Origin: Microcaldota archaeon | GTDB lineage: Archaea; Micrarchaeota; Micrarchaeia; Norongarragalinales; UBA10210 | Reading direction: 5' to 3' | Length of the DNA stretch: 5,150 nt | Assembly: GCA_013331595.1 (NCBI GenBank) | Contig: DUGE01000064.1 | Coordinates: forward strand, 15,111-20,260 | In this document: piece by piece, positions 1 to 4,719 of the stretch | Layout of the letters: the number at the start of each line of letters is the position of its first letter | Position numbering within the stretch: the first letter of the stretch is position 1 | Notes under the pieces: model-generated | Seen by the model: only the letters and a program-made list of their open reading frames with translations | The model's database searches: none | Told to the model about the DNA's origin: nothing | Translations under genes and position numbers: made by a program

Positions 1-1
1 G

Positions 2-24
2 AGGGGGAAACTGCGTTTCCCCCT
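2..24. repeat. Perfect 10-bp inverted repeat (hairpin) just 3' of the tRNA gene
   Basis: Bases 2-11 (AGGGGGAAAC) are perfectly complementary to 15-24, leaving a 3-nt TGC loop. On the minus strand the hairpin begins 5 nt beyond the tRNA discriminator base, so it would form at the 3' end of the tRNA precursor. It has no U-run after it inside the window, so it is not a textbook terminator; it could be a processing or stability element, or belong to a neighbouring unit that is cut off by the window edge. The structure is directly visible; the role is unknown. Confidence 0.6.
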
Positions 25-28
25 GCAG

Positions 29-198
29 CGGGCCCGCCGGGATTTCCTAACGTCCTTTTTCTGGGGTTAAAGCGTCTCCAACCAGTCGTTTTCTTTTGGG
101 GTTGACAGACCTTTTCTTTCCCAAAGAAAAGGGATGTCTTTGGACCCGGATCTCAAGCTCCGCAAGCTCGCATTCTGTCCAGGTTATACTACGGGCCC
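29..198 (-). tRNA. tRNA-Arg(GCG) with a T-loop intron
   Basis: Read on the minus strand, the acceptor 5' strand GGGCCCG (198-192) pairs over all 7 bp with CGGGCCC (36-30). The anticodon arm is CGAGC/GCTTG (170-166 with 158-154), and its 7-nt loop TTGCGGA places anticodon GCG at 163-161, reading Arg CGC/CGU codons. The T-stem is CCGGG (149-145) with CCCGG (41-37). These two T-stem halves lie about 100 nt apart, so an intron must be removed from the T-loop. Splicing in any of the registers allowed by the repeated AAA gives T-loop TCCAAAT and a mature tRNA of about 74 nt. The discriminator is G (position 29) and CCA is not encoded, so the 3' end depends on CCA addition; the cca gene lies at 1697-3031. 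Oddities are C instead of U at position 55, a weak D-stem (G-U, U-A, A·A mismatch, U·G), and a 4-nt variable loop. The overall sequence resembles archaeal tRNA-Arg(GCG) as I recall it. Degeneration to a pseudo-tRNA is possible but less likely given the intact acceptor, anticodon and T stems. Confidence 0.85.
43..138 (-). other. Inferred tRNA-Arg intron (about 96 nt, T-loop, near position 59/60)
   Basis: The boundaries given place the cut between tRNA positions 59 and 60; because AAA occurs at both ends the cut could shift by up to 3 nt without changing the mature tRNA. A relaxed bulge-helix-bulge can be drawn: T-stem as outer helix, TCC (54-56) with GGA (47-45) as a short central helix, AA-containing bulges on both strands, and an inner helix of GACATC (138-133) with GACGTT (54-49), five of six pairs including one G·U. 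The intron holds a hairpin at 110-132: 10 perfect bp, CCTTTTCTTT with AAAGAAAAGG around a 3-nt loop. A weaker 5-bp stem is at 79-83/100-104. No C/D-box guide motifs were seen. The central helix is shorter than the canonical 4 bp, so exact splice sites are inferred. Confidence 0.7.
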
Positions 199-220
199 AC
201 CGGGATAATTTGTGGTGAAT

Positions 221-233
221 AAGTATAAAATAA
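221..233 (-). promoter_or_regulatory. Putative TATA box (box A) for the tRNA gene
   Basis: The minus strand reads TTATTTTATACTT here, an A/T-rich archaeal box A-like element centred about 27 bp upstream of the tRNA 5' end at 198. That is the spacing expected if transcription starts at or close to the first tRNA base. The element is inferred from sequence and spacing only; it could also act on the opposite strand (AAGTATAAAATAA). Confidence 0.5.
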
Positions 234-243
234 GGTATAAAAG
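234..243 (+). promoter_or_regulatory. Putative TATA box for the zinc-ribbon/ribL/aEF1B operon
   Basis: GGTATAAAAG is the best box A-like match on the plus strand in the 199-301 gap. It predicts a start near 262-268 and a 5' leader of about 35-40 nt. A similar TAAAAGCC string occurs upstream of srp54 (4659-4665), which supports it as a promoter motif of this genome. Confidence 0.55.
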
Positions 244-301
244 CCAGCGCAAGCGTTATTTTCTTCCTGTTTTGTTTTAATCGGACTTTGCGGTGGTTAT
301 T

Positions 302-457
302 ATGGATAAGACGTGTTCAACGTGCGGAAGGCAAGTGCTTAGCGTAACGGCTTTCGCTTGCCCGGGCTGCGGCAAGACGACTATATCGCGCTGTAACGCT
401 TGCAAGCAAGGCAAGAATGCCTATGTTTGCGGCGAGTGCGGCTTTCAAGGCCCGTGA
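302..457 (+). CDS. Small archaeal zinc-ribbon protein (COG2888 / HVO_2753-like)
   Basis: This 51-aa protein has four CxxC-type knuckles: C5-T-C8, C20-P-G-C23, C31-N-A-C34 and C43-G-E-C46, enough to bind two zinc ions. The spacing and ending (YVCGECGFQGP) match the small archaeal zinc-ribbon family predicted to bind RNA and act in translation. Family members are typically 50-60 aa and often sit next to the aEF1B gene, as here with ribL in between. The ATG start at 302 has a GGTGG Shine-Dalgarno-like match at 292-296, five bases upstream, and TGA ends the gene 19 nt before ribL, so it is probably first in the operon. The family's precise molecular role is not firmly known; the translation link rests on its neighbours. 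No catalytic motif is present. Confidence 0.88.
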   Translation: MDKTCSTCGRQVLSVTAFACPGCGKTTISRCNACKQGKNAYVCGECGFQGP

Positions 458-476
458 TTGCGCGCGTGTGGTATAA

Positions 477-956
477 ATGCCTAAGCGTACGGTTCTCGTT
501 TGCGGTACTTTCGACATACTGCATCCCGGCCACTTGAGTTTTTTTGAAAACGCAAAAAAATACGGCAGTGAGTTGTTTGTTCTTGTGGCTAGGGACTCCA
601 ACATAAGAAAAATAAAGCGAAGAAAACCCTTTTTCAACGAAAGAGAGAGGTTGGAAATGGTGTCTTCCCTCGCCATAGTCGATTTTGCTTTCCTAGGGGA
701 TAGAATGGATTTTTTCAAGGGCGTTGCCAGCGCTAACCCAAGCGTGCTGGTTTTGGGTTTCGACCAGCGCAATAGCGCTGGTGCAATGCTGGGAATAAAA
801 TCAAATGCCAGCGCCGGGGAAATAGAATCGGTTTTCGCTGGAAAAGGGTTGAAAATGAAAGTAGTTTTGCTGGAGAGGGGATTAAACAAGGGCAAGTATT
901 CGAGTTCGGCAATAAAAAATGCCTTGAGAAAAGGAAGGGGTGTTTTGAGTGGGTAA
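477..956 (+). CDS. ribL: FAD synthase (archaeal RibL-type cytidylyltransferase-fold enzyme)
   Basis: The 159-aa protein is a nucleotidyltransferase of the cytidylyltransferase superfamily. GTFDILHPGH (residues 10-19) contains the HxGH signature that binds the nucleotide triphosphate, and KYSSSAIK (140-147) is the C-terminal ISSxxIK-like motif. The segment LVARDSNIRKIKRRKP (36-51), followed by NERERLEMV (54-62) and VLGFDQR (92-98), matches archaeal RibL (the MJ1179 type), which makes FAD from FMN and ATP (or CTP) in the cytoplasm. Length is near the usual 145-150 aa. The start is well fixed: an in-frame TAA (474-476) directly precedes the ATG, and the next Met is residue 61. The ribosome-binding match (GTGGT, 468-472) is weak, which suggests coupling to the upstream zinc-ribbon gene. 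Its last 8 nt overlap aEF1B. A glycerol-3-phosphate cytidylyltransferase-like activity is the main alternative, considered less likely. Confidence 0.87.
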   Translation: MPKRTVLVCGTFDILHPGHLSFFENAKKYGSELFVLVARDSNIRKIKRRKPFFNERERLEMVSSLAIVDFAFLGDRMDFFKGVASANPSVLVLGFDQRNSAGAMLGIKSNASAGEIESVFAGKGLKMKVVLLERGLNKGKYSSSAIKNALRKGRGVLSG

Positions 957-1194
957 GGTAATGTGCGTAATGAAGGTTTTTCCGGAAGAAGAGCAGAATC
1001 TCGAGGAGCTTTTGCAGCGCGTGTTGAAAGTTGAAGGATGCAACACGGCGAAAATCATTGATTATGTTTTCGGAGCGAAAGTGATTCAGGCTTCTTTCAT
1101 TACCGAGGACGGCAGCGGCAGGGATTTCGAGAGTGAAGTTGCGGCCGTTCAAGGCGTGAGCAACGTGCAAGTTGAGGAAGTGGGTCTCCTCTAG
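949..1194 (+). CDS. ef1b: Elongation factor 1-beta (aEF1B), aEF1A guanine-nucleotide exchange factor
   Basis: This 81-aa protein matches archaeal EF-1 beta, which reloads aEF1A with GTP during elongation. Visible family features are the N-terminus MGKVMCVMKVFPEE, the middle DYVFGAKVIQASFITED (about residues 38-54), and a C-terminal GVSNVQVEEVGLL strand matching the usual GVESVEV-type ending. It is slightly shorter than the common 85-90 aa. I chose the GTG at 949 because it yields the family MGKV start and has a GGGGTG Shine-Dalgarno match at 937-942, six bases upstream; ATG 961 would remove the first strand. It overlaps the end of ribL by 8 nt in another frame, implying translational coupling. 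The TAG stop lies in a CTAG palindrome that also supplies the stop of the convergent Mut7-C gene. Confidence 0.92.
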   Translation: MGKVMCVMKVFPEEEQNLEELLQRVLKVEGCNTAKIIDYVFGAKVIQASFITEDGSGRDFESEVAAVQGVSNVQVEEVGLL

Positions 1195-1454
1195 CCGCTT
1201 TCTTTTTTCTTTCTAGAACAAAAAAGCTTTTCGAGTTTTTTGCTTATTTTCTTCCAGTGTGAGCCTTTCCAGTAGATTTGGCCGCAGCCGGCGCAAGCCC
1301 AGAAGAATTTCTGCTGCCTGAAAACGCGCGGGAAAACTTTTCCTTCCACCTTGTTTTTTGCAATGCGCTTTATTTTACCTCCGCAGCGCGGGCATAATAT
1401 GAAAGAAGGCGAGTTTTTGGCTTTCAAGCGGAATTTTTCCATTAGTTGCTTCAA
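1191..1454 (-). CDS. Mut7-C RNase, C-terminal zinc-ribbon half (downstream of an in-frame TAG)
   Basis: This reading frame continues the PIN-like half at 1458-1697 in the same frame after one TAG codon. It carries the C-terminal part of the Mut7-C (DUF82 / COG1656) family: CPRCGGKIKRI, then VEGKVFPRVF and a WACAGCGQIYWKGSHW block, with two CxxC pairs forming a zinc ribbon and the highly characteristic YWKGSHW motif. Translated alone it would need a TTG at 1454 or the ATG at 1442. Neither has a Shine-Dalgarno match, and a stand-alone zinc-ribbon half is not a usual family architecture. The tail is lysine-rich (RKKKESG) and ends at a TAG shared with the aEF1B terminus. It is therefore best read as the second half of one 168-codon gene made by readthrough, or as a pseudogene remnant; conservation of the motifs argues that decay, if real, is recent. 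Confidence 0.72.
   Translation of the reverse strand: MKQLMEKFRLKAKNSPSFILCPRCGGKIKRIAKNKVEGKVFPRVFRQQKFFWACAGCGQIYWKGSHWKKISKKLEKLFCSRKKKESG
1198..1214 (+). terminator. Pyrimidine/T-rich probable archaeal terminator after aEF1B
   Basis: CTTTCTTTTTTCTTTCT starts 4 nt after the aEF1B stop and contains a run of six T. Archaeal intrinsic termination relies on such T-tracts without needing a hairpin. The same bases on the minus strand encode the Arg-Lys-Lys-Lys-Glu tail of the Mut7-C product, so the tract may serve both genes. Confidence 0.5.
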
Positions 1455-1457
1455 TTG

Positions 1458-1460
1458 CTA
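1458..1460 (-). other. In-frame TAG codon interrupting the Mut7-C gene
   Basis: On the minus strand the frame reads Asn-Asp-Ser-Phe, TAG, Gln-Leu-Lys-Gln-Leu-Met-Glu-Lys-Phe. The flanking residues form the expected linker helix of Mut7-C proteins, and no frameshift is needed to join the halves. TAG also ends aEF1B and the secretion ATPase here, so it is a normal stop in this genome. Options are a nonsense mutation, a sequence or assembly error, or recoding (readthrough, or pyrrolysine if the genome has pyl genes, which cannot be seen here). Confidence 0.8.
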
Positions 1461-1697
1461 GAAAGAATCGTTGGTCTTGAACAAAATTACGTGCGCGTAA
1501 TCCCTTGCTTTCCCGGCAAGCTCCCTGTCGCGCGTGAGCAGCACTGCCTTTTCCTTGATGGCTTTCTTCAAAACCAGCTCGTCGTCCGCATCCCTCTCGT
1601 AAAACGTTTTTTGCCCGAGCAGGCGGAGCCAGCGGGTTAGTTTGCCGAGCATGGCGTCTGCAACGAACTCCCGTTGCCTTGCTTTTTGCGTGGGCAT
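1458..1697 (-). CDS. Mut7-C RNase, N-terminal PIN-like nuclease half (ends at in-frame TAG)
   Basis: The 79-codon segment encodes the PIN-fold part of the Mut7-C (DUF82 / COG1656) family, putative metal-dependent RNases. It has FVADAMLGKLTRWLRLLG (residues 11-28) with acidic D14, ERDADDELV (34-42) with D36/D38/D39, and LLTRDRELAGKA (53-64) with D57; such Asp residues bind the catalytic metals in PIN folds. The ATG at 1697 is preferred because it overlaps the cca stop as TAATG and follows a GTGGTGG stretch; upstream extension would run inside cca. Full-length relatives are about 150-165 aa, and joining this half with the one at 1191-1454 gives 168 codons, which fits. As it stands the product would lack the zinc ribbon. 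Co-transcription with cca suggests a role in RNA metabolism; the substrate is unknown. Confidence 0.78.
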   Translation of the reverse strand: MPTQKARQREFVADAMLGKLTRWLRLLGQKTFYERDADDELVLKKAIKEKAVLLTRDRELAGKARDYAHVILFKTNDSF

Positions 1698-3031
1698 TAC
1701 CACCACGGTTCTCTCTTGAAGAAATAGCGTTGAAGTTCGCCCAGGCAAGGAGCCTCGAACACTTGCTGGTTCCTCCTAACGAGTGCCTGGCGTATTGGCT
1801 TCAAGTAATTGGATGCGACGCCCGCGTCAACGGGCGTTTTCTTTATTTTTTCAAGCGCTTGGAAGATGCTGGCGTTTTCTTCAGTCTCCTCAACCACTAC
1901 CCTCTCGCCTTCAACGTAAGGCCCTCGCAAGGGCTTTTTCCCTTTCAGGAATTCGGCCACTGCCTTGCCGTTCCACGCCGGCGGGCCGATTATTTTCCTT
2001 AAGGTTGGCCTTTTTTCGTGGTGGAATTCGAACAGGAGGAATGATTTTCCGTTTGCTTCGAAAGAAGTTGAGCCCATTGGCGGGAATCCTGATAAGGTTA
2101 AATTCCTGAAGATGCTTTCCTCCGTTCTCTTCAGTTGCGGGAGTGAAATGTCTTCGACCAAGTCCGGCGCTTTCATTTCAACTAGCGCGATGCTGGTGGC
2201 GCGTTTCTCCCATCGCTTGAGAATTTCGCTTTTGGAAATGGCTTTTGGTTTAAAGAAAAAGAATTTTTCGCTTGGCTTTGCGGCAAGGGCGGTGCACAGC
2301 GCTATAAAGCGGTTGAGGTTTGTTTCGCTCACGACCGCCCCGGCGTTGCGGTTGCGGTCTATGGCGTCAACGAGCACGAACGGCTCGGAAAACGGTTTTT
2401 CCGAATCTCCTTCAATGTCTATGCGCACCGGCGGCTTCCATTTCGCAGCTTCCTTGACGAGATTTTCAAAAGAACGGTAGTTGAGCATCAGATACTCACA
2501 AACGAGGCCTGAAAACCCGCGCACGGAAAGCTCTGCGCCGTAAATCCCGTTGTTTTTCAGCAGTTGCTTTAGGACGCGTACGTCTTCCCTCTGCTGCGGC
2601 GTGAGCCTGCGCTGCAAGTAATCCATGTGCAGGGGCGAGCGGTCCACTGCGCTTTTGATGCCGCCGTGCGGCTCTGCCACAAAGCAGGGTATTATTTCCA
2701 CCTTGAAATTGCCGATTCTAGCCTGCAGGTAAGGGTGTTCTGCATAGCGGATAATCCAATTTGCCTTTATGTTTTTCCGCGTGAATTCGAAAGTTTTCTT
2801 TACTATGAATTCTTTTTCGAGGCTTGCCGGATATTGGACGAAAATGTCTATGTCGTTGTCCCCGCGCAGGCCTGTGTCGCGTGCTGCAGAGCCGACGAAC
2901 GAAACCTTAACGCCCCCTATTTTTTGGAGGGTTGCGGCTAGCCCTAGGGCAAAGCGTTTTTCCTCTTGCGCTTCTTGCCCTGTCGGGCTTACTTTGGCCA
3001 GAATTTTTCTCTTGAGTGGTGCAAAGCTCAT
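1697..3031 (-). CDS. cca: CCA-adding enzyme (archaeal class I tRNA nucleotidyltransferase)
   Basis: This 444-aa protein matches the archaeal CCA-adding enzyme, which adds C, C and A to tRNA 3' ends without a nucleic-acid template. The nucleotidyltransferase head contains FVGSAARDTGLRGDNDIDIF (residues 45-64) with metal-binding D60 and D62, YAEHPY (96-101), and KVEIIPCF (110-117), where E112 appears to occupy the third-carboxylate position. SAVDRSPLHMDYL (127-139) and GIYGAELSVRGFSGLVCEYL (162-181) belong to the central domain; the remainder covers the body and tail that grip the tRNA. Length is typical (430-460 aa). I chose ATG 3031 over an in-frame TTG at 3040, because the GGGAG at 3047-3043 is only 2 nt from the TTG. 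The stop overlaps the next gene (TAATG). The tRNA-Arg in this window lacks an encoded CCA, consistent with need for this enzyme. Confidence 0.96.
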   Translation of the reverse strand: MSFAPLKRKILAKVSPTGQEAQEEKRFALGLAATLQKIGGVKVSFVGSAARDTGLRGDNDIDIFVQYPASLEKEFIVKKTFEFTRKNIKANWIIRYAEHPYLQARIGNFKVEIIPCFVAEPHGGIKSAVDRSPLHMDYLQRRLTPQQREDVRVLKQLLKNNGIYGAELSVRGFSGLVCEYLMLNYRSFENLVKEAAKWKPPVRIDIEGDSEKPFSEPFVLVDAIDRNRNAGAVVSETNLNRFIALCTALAAKPSEKFFFFKPKAISKSEILKRWEKRATSIALVEMKAPDLVEDISLPQLKRTEESIFRNLTLSGFPPMGSTSFEANGKSFLLFEFHHEKRPTLRKIIGPPAWNGKAVAEFLKGKKPLRGPYVEGERVVVEETEENASIFQALEKIKKTPVDAGVASNYLKPIRQALVRRNQQVFEAPCLGELQRYFFKREPWW

Positions 3032-3070
3032 GGTTGGCAAAACTCCCTGCGAATTACTTACTTCGGGCGA

Positions 3071-3080
3071 GTTTTAAAGG
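3071..3080 (-). promoter_or_regulatory. Putative TATA box for cca/Mut7-C
   Basis: The minus strand reads CCTTTAAAAC, about 40 bp upstream of the cca ATG, predicting a start near 3050 and a leader of roughly 20 nt that would include the GGGAG ribosome-binding match (3047-3043). The element is partly palindromic (TTTTAAA), so it could also serve the divergent ATPase gene. Confidence 0.4.
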
Positions 3081-3107
3081 CTTTAACGCCGTCGTTTCAG
3101 AAGAGGG

Positions 3108-3119
3108 TTTTTATTTATT
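3108..3119 (+). promoter_or_regulatory. Putative TATA box for the secretion ATPase gene
   Basis: TTTTTATTTATT is centred about 24 bp upstream of the ATG at 3137. With normal archaeal TATA-to-start spacing, transcription would begin at or just before the start codon, giving a leaderless or near-leaderless mRNA. The GGAG at 3131-3134 is only 2 nt from the ATG, too close for an ordinary Shine-Dalgarno site, in line with this reading. Confidence 0.45.
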
Positions 3120-3136
3120 CCCGCCTTACTGGAGTT

Positions 3137-4624
3137 ATGGCTTCAGTTCAGAAGGACTATCCTTTTTCAGACTATAACGTCCAGCAAAAGCTCTCCCAGC
3201 AGGAACTGCAGTTTGTCGAGGAGTTCATTGCCGTAATAAACCGCACTTCCAAGCTTTCAGACTTTTGCGAGAAGTACAACCAGAACCAGGCGATGCTGAA
3301 AAATTTCCTTGATTCCTTGGACGTAAGCAAGCTGAACATGCCCCTGCCGCGCAAGGAAAAGAGGCTTTTCGAGCAGACTCTTGCAAATGCGCTTCAAGTG
3401 CCGAACAAGTTCGAGATTGCGGAAGCTGTTGCAAATCGCGTGCACGGCTTTGTGCTAATACAGCCGTTGTTCGAGGATGAAGAGCTTGAGGAAATAATAA
3501 TCAACGGCACTTCCCCGGTTTTCGTCTACCACCGCACTTTCAACGAGTGCAAGACCAACCTTTCATTTACCAAAAACCAGCTTGAGGTTCTCTTGGCGCA
3601 GATGGAAGTCAATAAGGAAAAGTCTATTCACGACTTGAAGCTTGTTGATTGGCATAGGGCCAATGCAATCCTGCCGCCGCTTGTGGAAAGCCCGGCGATC
3701 ACCATCCGCAAATTCCGGGCGTATCCGTTCAGCATAATTGATTTGTTGAACAAGAACACGATTAACGCCGAGGCTGCGGCCTACTTGTGGGCGGCCGTTG
3801 ACGGCTTGCAGGCGAACCCTCTTAATTTCCTCATAATCGGAGGAACTTCAGCAGGAAAGACCACTACGCTCAATACGCTTAGCGCTTTCATCCCGCCTTG
3901 GGAGCGGATAGTTACGATTGAGGACACGCCTGAATTGAACTTGTTCCAAAAGCAGAATTGGGTGCAGACTCTTTCCACCGACGAGTATCCCATGCAGGAG
4001 CTGTTGACGAACGTCCTGCGCATGCGGCCGGACAGGATTATTGTTGGTGATATCCGCAGCGGCGAGGCTGAAACGCTTTTCACTGCAATGAATACCGGGC
4101 ATCGGGGGGTTATGGGCACGCTCCATGCGAATAATGCGAAAGACATGGCCATGCGTTTGGAGAATGAGCCAATGAATGTGCCAAAATCCCTCATACCCTT
4201 GGCCGATTTCGTTGTAGTCCAGCACAGGGTGAACGACCGGCGCAAGGGCTTGATACGCAGGGTAATGCAGATTTCCGAAGTCACGAAAATAGAGGAGGGC
4301 GTAATTGCCATGAACGATGTTTTCCTCTATGATTTCCACAGCGACACGCTTGAACGGACAAAATTCCAGAGTGCTGCAGTTGAAAATCTCGCCAATTATT
4401 CCGGAAAGACCATTAACGAAGTGAAGGATGAGGTTGCGCACAGGGCTGAGATACTGGCTCTCTTGCAGCAGAAGGGAGTGAGGCGCTTTGAGGACGTAAA
4501 CTCGTTCTTGTGGAAGTATTACGAGCAATATTCAATGAACTCGAGGCAGGAGCCGGATGCCGAAGAGCAGACTGAGCGGGCTCCTTCGGAGAACCAAGGC
4601 TTGGGCGACACCCAAATCCTTTAG
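3137..4624 (+). CDS. Type II/IV secretion-system (pilus/archaellum-like) hexameric ATPase, FlaI/TadA/VirB11 family
   Basis: This 495-aa cytoplasmic ATPase belongs to the family that powers assembly of type IV pilus-like filaments or related secretion. Visible parts are an N-terminal region with PLFEDEELEEIIINGTSPVFVYH (about 110-132), the ITIRKF segment (189-194), Walker A GGTSAGKTT (235-243), an Asp box TIEDTPEL (260-267), Walker B RPDRIIVGDIRSGEA (297-311) and a His box GHRGVMGTLHAN (321-332). D305 stands where most relatives have Glu. The C-terminal region (350-460) continues as in archaeal members, ending in a polar acidic tail. The ATG at 3137 was chosen because it is divergent from cca and has a TATA box at proper distance; upstream extension to 2966 would run antisense into cca. 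No TadC/FlaJ membrane partner or pilin is adjacent: cca is upstream and srp54 downstream. Whether it acts in archaella, adhesive pili or secretion cannot be told from this sequence. Confidence 0.93.
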   Translation: MASVQKDYPFSDYNVQQKLSQQELQFVEEFIAVINRTSKLSDFCEKYNQNQAMLKNFLDSLDVSKLNMPLPRKEKRLFEQTLANALQVPNKFEIAEAVANRVHGFVLIQPLFEDEELEEIIINGTSPVFVYHRTFNECKTNLSFTKNQLEVLLAQMEVNKEKSIHDLKLVDWHRANAILPPLVESPAITIRKFRAYPFSIIDLLNKNTINAEAAAYLWAAVDGLQANPLNFLIIGGTSAGKTTTLNTLSAFIPPWERIVTIEDTPELNLFQKQNWVQTLSTDEYPMQELLTNVLRMRPDRIIVGDIRSGEAETLFTAMNTGHRGVMGTLHANNAKDMAMRLENEPMNVPKSLIPLADFVVVQHRVNDRRKGLIRRVMQISEVTKIEEGVIAMNDVFLYDFHSDTLERTKFQSAAVENLANYSGKTINEVKDEVAHRAEILALLQQKGVRRFEDVNSFLWKYYEQYSMNSRQEPDAEEQTERAPSENQGLGDTQIL

Positions 4625-4642
4625 CCCCCTCCCATCTTTTTG
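4625..4642 (+). terminator. Weak T-tract terminator after the secretion ATPase
   Basis: A C-rich stretch followed by TTTTT (4637-4641) lies 13-17 nt past the TAG stop. No stem-loop is evident. It would suit archaeal T-tract termination, but the run is short. Confidence 0.3.
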
Positions 4643-4654
4643 CAAACGTTTAGG

Positions 4655-4664
4655 GATTAAAAGC
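4655..4664 (+). promoter_or_regulatory. Putative TATA box for srp54
   Basis: GATTAAAAGC lies about 60 bp upstream of the srp54 ATG and resembles the GGTATAAAAGCC element ahead of the zinc-ribbon gene. It would give a leader of about 30-35 nt. A second candidate, TTTTTACTAT at 4691-4700, would give a near-leaderless start; the good Shine-Dalgarno match at 4711-4714 favours the upstream box. Confidence 0.4.
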
Positions 4665-4719
4665 CGTTTTCCACAGAGTTTAATGCCCTGTTTTTACTAT
4701 GCAGGCTTAAGGTGTAGCT

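Noticed and set aside
43..138. C/D-box guide RNA inside the tRNA intron
   Set aside because: No RUGAUGA or CUGA boxes in suitable arrangement were found.
317..895. 192-codon open frame on the minus strand
   Set aside because: It lies antisense to the zinc-ribbon and ribL genes and has no recognisable motif; both genes on the plus strand have clear family signatures.
1698..1748. Upstream extension of the Mut7-C gene to a start at 1748
   Set aside because: The extra 17 residues overlap the cca coding end and are not part of the family; the ATG in TAATG at 1697 is the natural start.
1965..2480. 171-codon plus-strand open frame
   Set aside because: It is a shadow of cca, which has strong family motifs across the same bases.
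3032..3040. TTG start for cca at 3040
   Set aside because: The GGGAG is only 2 nt away from this TTG; ATG 3031 is a stronger codon with workable spacing.
2966..3136. 57-residue N-terminal extension of the secretion ATPase
   Set aside because: It would overlap the cca start antisense and cross the promoter region; ATG 3137 fits the TATA spacing and the divergent layout.
3848..4528. 226-codon minus-strand open frame
   Set aside because: It is antisense to the ATPase core (Walker A through His box) and shows no family likeness.
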